Below, one piece after another: positions 8,001 to 11,180 of a stretch of 11,180 nucleotides of DNA. A program made the position numbers and the translations under genes. The notes beneath the pieces were generated by a model. It searched no databases and had not been told where the DNA came from. It worked only from the letters and a program-made list of their open reading frames with translations. The number at the start of each line of letters is the position of its first letter. Position 1 is the stretch's first letter. The DNA lies in the NCBI GenBank assembly GCA_019750655.1, contig JAIEOG010000114.1, positions 1 through 11,180 of the forward strand, in the 5' to 3' direction. This DNA is from a bacterium (lineage in GTDB: Bacteria > Bdellovibrionota > FAC87 > UBA2466).

Positions 8001-9440
8001 GCTCGCCATAGGGGCAAAGAGTTTTCCCTCGACGCGTTGGAAGGTAAAGATCGGCAGGTAGGCTGCGACGATAATCAAAATTGAAAAGAAGATTTCCCGA
8101 CTCACTTCGCGTGCGGCCAGGAAAGTGTGGTGGAGAATACCCACGCGTTTTTCTTCGGGGCTCGCGAGCTGGTAACGCCGGAGGATGTTTTCCGTCATGA
8201 CCACAGCGCCGTCCACGATAATTCCAAAGTCGATTGCGCCTAAAGAAAGCAAATTCGCTGGGATTCCCGTGAGCTTCATCATGATGAATGCGAAAAGCAG
8301 AGAGAGGGGAATCGTCGTGGCAACGACCAGAGCCGATCGAATGCTTCCAATGAAGAAGACCAAGATGATGACAACGATCGAAATCCCTTCGAAAAGCGTG
8401 TGGGAAACAGTGCGGATGGTGAAGTTCACCAGCTCGCCGCGATCATAGGTCACGCGTACTTTGACGCCATCGGGCAGTTCCGTGGCATTGATTTCATTAA
8501 TTTTGGCCTTGATGCGATCGACGACCACCGAGGCATTTTCCCCGCGCCGCATAGCAATTAAGCCCTGCACGGAAGAACTCGAATCCGTCGCCTCGCTATC
8601 CATGGTCTCGCGGCTCGCGATGCCCAAGATGCCCGAGGGCGCCATAGGGAAAGGCTCCACCGTTGCCAGGTTTTTAATAAAGATCGGCACGCCATGCTTC
8701 GATGAGACGACGATGTTCTCGATCTCTTCCCCTGAATGAATGGAACCAATTCCGCGGATCACAAACCCTTGCCCGCCCCGGCGAAGGACATTGCCGCCAG
8801 TGGATAAGTTGTTTTCCTGGATGGCATCAATCACATCCTGGATCGTCATGTCGTATTTATTTAGCTTCTCAGGCGAAGTTATGACGTGAAACTGTTTAAC
8901 TAGCCCACCGAAAGTGATCACATCCGCGATGCCCTGCACTTGGAGCAGCTGGGGCGTAACTACCCAATCCTGTAACGTGCGCAGATCCATCGGCGTATAC
9001 GCCTCACCGCCCTCTAATACGTAGCGAACGATTTCCCCGACGGGGCCAGTGAGTGGTGCGAGATCGGGCTTTACGCCTTCAGGCAGTTCTGCTTCGCCTA
9101 ATTTTTCGAGCACTCGTTGCCGTGCCCAATAGTCTTCGACGCCATCTTCGAAGGTTAGATAAATGACGGAGAGACCAAAAATGGTCTTAGAGCGCCGGGT
9201 AATTACGCGCGGCACAGAATTGAGCACTCGCTCGAGTGGCAGAGTAACCTGGCTTTCGACTTCTTCCGTCGCCCGTCCCTGGAACTCAGAGATAACAGTG
9301 ACCTGCGTGTCCCCCACATCCGGGTACGCTTCTTTTTGAAGCTCGCTCCAGGACCACATGCCGCCTACTAGGCAAGCGAGTCCAAGGCCAATCACGAAGG
9401 GTCTGCGCCGCAGAGCCGTCTGAAGAATCTTCTCGATCAT
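5004..9440 (-). CDS. Fused heavy-metal RND pump (CzcA type) and outer-membrane factor (CzcC/TolC type)
   Basis: One uninterrupted frame of 1478 residues carries two usually separate proteins. Residues 1-1045 are a complete HME-family RND proton antiporter: TM1 near 14-31, two large periplasmic regions (about 35-340 and 565-880), and TM clusters at about 347-500 and 885-1038. TM4 holds DFGIIVDGAVVMTEN, giving Asp404, Asp410 and Glu417, the D-D-E pattern of Co/Zn/Cd/Ni exporters and unlike the methionine-rich copper/silver type. Residues 1056-1073 look like a signal peptide (Lys, LVAGLLLCLLLP, QLHA). Residues 1080-1478 are an outer-membrane efflux protein with two repeats and the signature DLPFFNRNQG at 1356-1365. 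Such fusions are known to me from Bacteroidota. The start at 9440 has AGGAG (9447-9451) overlapping the upstream stop codon. A sequencing error at the join seems unlikely but cannot be excluded. Confidence 0.93.
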   Translation of the reverse strand: MIEKILQTALRRRPFVIGLGLACLVGGMWSWSELQKEAYPDVGDTQVTVISEFQGRATEEVESQVTLPLERVLNSVPRVITRRSKTIFGLSVIYLTFEDGVEDYWARQRVLEKLGEAELPEGVKPDLAPLTGPVGEIVRYVLEGGEAYTPMDLRTLQDWVVTPQLLQVQGIADVITFGGLVKQFHVITSPEKLNKYDMTIQDVIDAIQENNLSTGGNVLRRGGQGFVIRGIGSIHSGEEIENIVVSSKHGVPIFIKNLATVEPFPMAPSGILGIASRETMDSEATDSSSSVQGLIAMRRGENASVVVDRIKAKINEINATELPDGVKVRVTYDRGELVNFTIRTVSHTLFEGISIVVIILVFFIGSIRSALVVATTIPLSLLFAFIMMKLTGIPANLLSLGAIDFGIIVDGAVVMTENILRRYQLASPEEKRVGILHHTFLAAREVSREIFFSILIIVAAYLPIFTFQRVEGKLFAPMASTLAFAIVGSMILALTLIPVLMSLLYRKYFESGETQHLEWHNPITAWMKSAYAKLVVGWTSRPVRTVTAAMGGVAVVMLAGLLTIGTEFLPKLDEGAVNIRAIFPVGISLQEANNYTKTIRDEIMAFKPVKLAITQLGRNEDGTDPYSPNRLEILVALHDYNLWQKDYSKDELLARVRKRLQAAVPGVNFSFSQPILDNVTEAVTGSVADLAILINGQDLKAMRKKGQELLAQIRQVPGATETGIEQEADQAQLVVAIDRAQIARYGINVADVQRLIEVAIGGKKVSTVYDDGRRFDIVARYVPRYRSSMDAIKTMQVRSPTGARIPLEQLARIELIDGPTLIQRQDGKRQISVRTNIRGRDQGSFVAEAQKRIQREVAMDKGTSLAWGGQFENLTRAGKRLELVLPITIAIIFCILFALYRDTWHVLIAFSCIPFSIAGGLLALMLRGYSLNVSAGVGFISLFGIATMSGVLFVSRMRQLQADNPGGQILDQVREAAAIQFRPWLTTILPALFGLIPATLATGIGSDVQRPLATVIVGGLTSGLFLTLIALPPLFLLVERLRSKYGREPSCPSPEKLVAGLLLCLLLPTQLHAADAAPTPLTLVQAEQRFLEKNLEVLAAKLDVDASEAAIVQAGLWSNPSLSIEQNIYNPNTKKWFDTTPTGNTDIHIQQLFNIAGRYGDQVQVAKSKREASEQGLRDTVRNLKRSLRSAYYSLHYNRIALAFYEKSASSLEKVVAAMEKLSQARSILPTELLRVKSLLLTTQTEKLSLLSKIRELEGTLRILIGTSNTEGETFTTVVDTGKLDKLHVPVELAAALDKARELRPDLKGRDAQLRAEEAGLSLNRALAWPEIGLGLSYSRAGSYIPEYYALSLSMDLPFFNRNQGAIAESLKNVEKTSRLRDQALRELENEVTMAFYKAKDTDGIFQSMDRNLGANYESLMDKMIYNYQKQNIAVIAFADFFETCRTSVNQLIQMQIDRMTAFEELNHAVATDIVQID
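6222..6275 (-). other. Internal signal-peptide-like segment between pump and channel
   Basis: This segment encodes residues 1056-1073 of the fused protein: a lysine, a Leu-rich hydrophobic core of about 12 residues, a helix-breaking proline, and LHA followed by ADAA, which fits signal peptidase I. The last pump helix should leave the chain in the cytoplasm, while the channel domain must reach the outer membrane. This segment would re-export the chain and allow release of the channel. There is no ribosome-binding site here for separate translation; the nearby GTG codon for Val1058 lacks one. An out-of-frame TAG lies at 6283-6285, which might be a remnant of an earlier gene boundary. Confidence 0.6.
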
Positions 9441-9446
9441 GCAAAG

Positions 9447-9452
9447 CTCCTA
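9447..9452 (-). promoter_or_regulatory. Ribosome-binding site overlapping the stop codon of the upstream gene
   Basis: On the minus strand TAGGAG combines the TAG stop of the HTH-DUF1232 gene with the AGGAG Shine-Dalgarno sequence of the pump-channel gene, 6 bases before its ATG. Ribosomes ending the first gene are placed to begin the second. The pump-to-adaptor junction at 5002-5006 uses the same design (TGAGG). Confidence 0.8.
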
Positions 9453-9983
9453 GGCTTTTTTCCCGCCGTTCACCAAACCCGCGACAAAGGCGAGCACCCC
9501 GAAGTCATCGATCAAGCCAATACCCACCATGGCATCTGGCACATAATCGAGAGGGTTGATGAAATACAGCAACGCACCCAATGCGAGTGCCCGGTATTTG
9601 GGCTTCGTGGGGAGCGCTACAACGCGCAAGAGAGTCTGTGTTAGAGCGGCGAAAGTCTGCGTGTCGGTTTCAGAAAGTTTTTTGCGAATCCGGTCCTGAA
9701 TCGCCAGGATTTCTTCCTCGGTGAGTTTGCTGCCTGCTTCGGCGAGGCTCTCCATCAAGGGAGCAAAGTCTTGCTCAGAGTTAAATGCTGCCGAATCCGG
9801 CATGCCGCCTAAGTGGTAATTCAGCGTGACCAAGTAGCGCTTGGGAATCGCCGACTCCGGCGGCCGTTCCATCAAGCGACGCAGAGTCATGTTGGAGATG
9901 CCCACTGTCTTTGCGAGCCGTTCCGGCGAAAGACCGGTGTCTTTAAGATAAGTACCGAGGTCTGAGATCGTGCGAATACGCAT
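9450..9983 (-). CDS. Helix-turn-helix protein fused to a DUF1232 (YkvA) domain
   Basis: The protein has 177 residues and is the first gene of the efflux operon. Residues 7-55 form a lambda-repressor-like helix-turn-helix: LSPERLAKTVGISNMTLRRL reads as helix, turn and recognition helix. Residues 62-115 are polar and charged, probably a linker or helical region. Residues 127-170 match the DUF1232/YkvA family, a short domain of unknown function with a hydrophobic core and the hallmark ALGALLYFINPLDYVPDAM followed by GLIDDFGVLAF. The context suggests a DNA-binding regulator of the metal exporter, perhaps held near the membrane by the DUF1232 part; this is inference. The start at 9983 has a strong TAGGAGG at 9989-9995 with a 5-base spacer. 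No metal-binding Cys/His cluster is visible. Its stop overlaps the next gene's ribosome-binding site. Confidence 0.8.
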   Translation of the reverse strand: MRIRTISDLGTYLKDTGLSPERLAKTVGISNMTLRRLMERPPESAIPKRYLVTLNYHLGGMPDSAAFNSEQDFAPLMESLAEAGSKLTEEEILAIQDRIRKKLSETDTQTFAALTQTLLRVVALPTKPKYRALALGALLYFINPLDYVPDAMVGIGLIDDFGVLAFVAGLVNGGKKA

Positions 9984-10025
9984 GCGAGCCTCCTAGCCCC
10001 TTCTCGGAAGAGAGACGTAGGAAAC

Positions 10026-10039
10026 TTAACAATTGTGAA
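10026..10039. promoter_or_regulatory. Near-palindrome upstream of the efflux operon, possible operator
   Basis: The 14-base sequence TTAACAATTGTGAA has a perfect 8-base palindromic core (ACAATTGT) and symmetric outer TT/AA, with one mismatched pair between. It lies about 43-56 bases upstream of the ATG of the HTH-DUF1232 gene, in the AT-richest part of the 80-base gap after the nitrobindin-like gene. Position and symmetry fit an operator for a dimeric helix-turn-helix protein. I saw no convincing -35/-10 pair to anchor it, and a short palindrome can occur by chance. Confidence 0.3.
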
Positions 10040-10063
10040 ATAGATTTTGCTGGTGCGGCGAGT

Positions 10064-10624
10064 CTAAGAAACCCGGAATAGCGTGTTGGTGTCCGTATGG
10101 TGAAAAAGGTCTTTCCTGCCGGGGAGTTGGAGCACCGTGTCTTGCGCGTAGGCAAAGCTGTCGGGGCTCAGGATTTTGAGGGTCATTTCGTAAGAAACGA
10201 TTTGAAACTCCCGATCCAAAAAAGGGTTCACGCAAATACCAAATGTGCAGGATCCGCGTTGGGCCATGAGCTTAAAACCCGTGGCATCCCGCTCCGCTTT
10301 GCCGCCCGCAATGAGGGAAATGCCGCGGGGGATTAAAAAGCAGCGCAAAACTTCCTGGGTCGTAGGTTCCCAGCTCCAATACCCAAGTTCTTCATGGAAA
10401 GTCCCGGGTTCGCCGAGGCGCCAGGCCTTGGTGGAGTAGCGCAATACATGCAGGTTTTGCTCGTGATTTTGGATGGGTCCCAGTTGTTCAAAGACGATTT
10501 CCTCGCGGTAGACATTGTCTTGCGTGCCGCGCTTATCGGAAGGGGCTTTATCTTGCCCTTTATCCCCGCGCCACGTGCCGACCAACCCTGCCAGAGGCCC
10601 TAGTTCATTCCGAAGATCCGTCAT
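10064..10624 (-). CDS. Nitrobindin-like heme-binding beta-barrel protein (THAP4/FABP-like family)
   Basis: The product has 186 residues and resembles nitrobindin and related bacterial proteins, small beta-barrels that may bind ferric heme and react with nitric oxide or peroxynitrite. Supporting features are LAGLVGTWRGDKG near the N-terminus (11-23), FHEELGYWSW at 76-85, the stretch PRGISLIAGGKA at 99-110, and a C-terminal FHHTDTNTLFRVS at 174-186, where His175 or His176 could be the heme ligand. It has no signal peptide, so it is probably cytoplasmic. The frame could begin at TTG 10696 or ATG 10651. I chose ATG 10624 because AAGGTG (10631-10636) lies 6 bases upstream and the family homology begins right after it. 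The gene is divergent from the phosphodiesterase gene and 80 bases upstream of the efflux operon, with no clear terminator between. Substrate and role are not shown. Confidence 0.68.
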   Translation of the reverse strand: MTDLRNELGPLAGLVGTWRGDKGQDKAPSDKRGTQDNVYREEIVFEQLGPIQNHEQNLHVLRYSTKAWRLGEPGTFHEELGYWSWEPTTQEVLRCFLIPRGISLIAGGKAERDATGFKLMAQRGSCTFGICVNPFLDREFQIVSYEMTLKILSPDSFAYAQDTVLQLPGRKDLFHHTDTNTLFRVS

Positions 10625-10665
10625 GCGGCCCACCTTAGCCGACTTGGGCATTTGACGAAACCCTG

Positions 10666-10671
10666 AGTATC
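10666..10671 (-). promoter_or_regulatory. Possible -10 box for the nitrobindin-like gene
   Basis: The minus-strand hexamer GATACT lies about 41 bases upstream of the chosen ATG, inside the short divergent intergenic region. A TTGGAA hexamer lies 19 bases further upstream, a long but tolerated spacing. If used, transcription would begin close to 10659, leaving a leader that contains the AAGGTG ribosome-binding site of the ATG at 10624. This is weak support. Confidence 0.25.
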
Positions 10672-10686
10672 GGCGAATTCCAAAGA

Positions 10687-11166
10687 GTGATTCCAACGGA
10701 ATACCTTCTCATTTCCCACCGAGGTAACCTCTCTGGCCCGCAGCCCGAGTGGGAAAACCACCCGGATTACATTCGCCAAGCCCTCGCACAAGGGTTTCAG
10801 GCGGAGATCGATGTCCGAGCCGAGGGCGGGAGCTGGCGGTTAGGCCACGATTCGGCGCAGTTCCTTGTCGATGCGGATTTTCTGTTGCAGCCAGGGTTGT
10901 GGTGCCACGCCAAAGATCTACTGACCTTGAAAGCGTTGATGGATCTCGGTGCGCATTGTTTTTTCCACGACACCGATGCTGCAACTCTAACGTCGCAGGG
11001 GTGGATCTGGACCTTCCCGGGTAAGGCACTTACGGCGCGATCGATTGCTGTTGTTCCTGAAAAGGCATTCCCCTCAGACCGCGCTAAGGCTTGGGGCTAC
11101 GCTCGCGAAGCTGCCGGGATTTGTTCGGATTGGGTCGGGGATTTTAAGCACGCGTTCCGACAATAA
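10687..11166 (+). CDS. Short GDPD/PI-PLC-like phosphodiesterase family protein
   Basis: The product has 159 residues and appears complete, ending in TAA 14 bases before the window edge. It has the active-site pattern of glycerophosphodiester phosphodiesterases: His11-Arg12-Gly13 (ISHRGN), Glu24-Asn25, Glu40 and Asp42 in AEIDV, and His54-Asp55 in LGHD. Later parts (WCHAKD, FFHDTDAATLTSQGWIWTFPG, VVPEKAF, GICSDWV) fit a short subgroup I know mostly as uncharacterised proteins. It is about 100 residues shorter than a classical GDPD, so it has a minimal barrel and its substrate is uncertain. There is no signal peptide. The start is taken as GTG 10687. No good ribosome-binding site is seen there, but a later start would cut into the HRG motif. 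A TTGACG hexamer at 10652-10657 might be its -35 box. Confidence 0.75.
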   Translation: MIPTEYLLISHRGNLSGPQPEWENHPDYIRQALAQGFQAEIDVRAEGGSWRLGHDSAQFLVDADFLLQPGLWCHAKDLLTLKALMDLGAHCFFHDTDAATLTSQGWIWTFPGKALTARSIAVVPEKAFPSDRAKAWGYAREAAGICSDWVGDFKHAFRQ

Positions 11167-11180
11167 TGAAGTACGGGAAG

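Noticed and set aside
5518..8739. Many plus-strand reading frames of 60-160 codons inside the efflux gene
   Set aside because: They are antisense to a clearly conserved protein, Ser/Arg-rich and without recognisable domains.
10625..10696. Upstream TTG (10696) or ATG (10651) start for the nitrobindin-like protein
   Set aside because: The extra residues do not resemble the family, the TTG start would overlap the divergent gene, and AAGGTG is correctly spaced from the ATG at 10624.
1..11180. CRISPR array, insertion sequence, integrase or prophage genes
   Set aside because: I saw no regularly spaced repeats, no transposase or integrase reading frame and no duplicated tRNA end in the same orientation that would mark an attachment site.

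Overview
The window looks like chromosomal DNA of a Gram-negative bacterium of moderately high GC. It encodes an outer-membrane factor of the TolC class, a heavy-metal RND pump and several exported proteins. The order tpiA-secG-tRNA-Leu(GAG) at the left end is a core arrangement common in Proteobacteria and their relatives. The style of the secreted hypothetical proteins would fit the Bdellovibrionota or another delta-type lineage, but that placement is an impression, not a demonstration.

Layout. Bases 1-807 (+) hold the 3' end of tpiA (triosephosphate isomerase), secG (Sec translocon subunit) and a complete tRNA-Leu(GAG) with an encoded CCA. Bases 808-1099 are non-coding. They hold a 25-base imperfect inverted repeat whose left arm starts on the last bases of the tRNA, followed by a row of short hairpins. 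Bases 1100-3924 (-) hold an integral-membrane acyltransferase (acyltransferase-3 family) and two exported proteins of unknown function, with a rho-independent terminator between the last two. Bases 3998-9983 (-) are a tight three-gene operon, in transcription order: a helix-turn-helix protein fused to a DUF1232/YkvA domain, a 1478-residue CzcA-type heavy-metal RND pump fused in one frame to a CzcC/TolC-type outer-membrane factor, and a short CzcB-type membrane fusion protein. Bases 10064-10624 (-) encode a nitrobindin-like beta-barrel protein. It is divergent from a complete short GDPD/PI-PLC-like phosphodiesterase gene at 10687-11166 (+).

How the genes work together. The operon encodes all three parts of a tripartite metal exporter. 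Inner-membrane pump and outer-membrane channel share one open reading frame, and the adaptor follows. The pump carries the D-D-E pattern of divalent-cation (Co/Zn/Cd/Ni) exporters, not the copper/silver pattern. Both gene junctions place the ribosome-binding site on the stop codon of the upstream gene, so translational coupling is likely. The HTH-DUF1232 protein stands where a regulator would be expected, and a near-palindrome lies upstream of it.

The most interesting points are the signal-peptide-like segment inside the pump/channel fusion, which suggests a polyprotein cleaved during export, and the HTH-DUF1232 fusion leading the operon.
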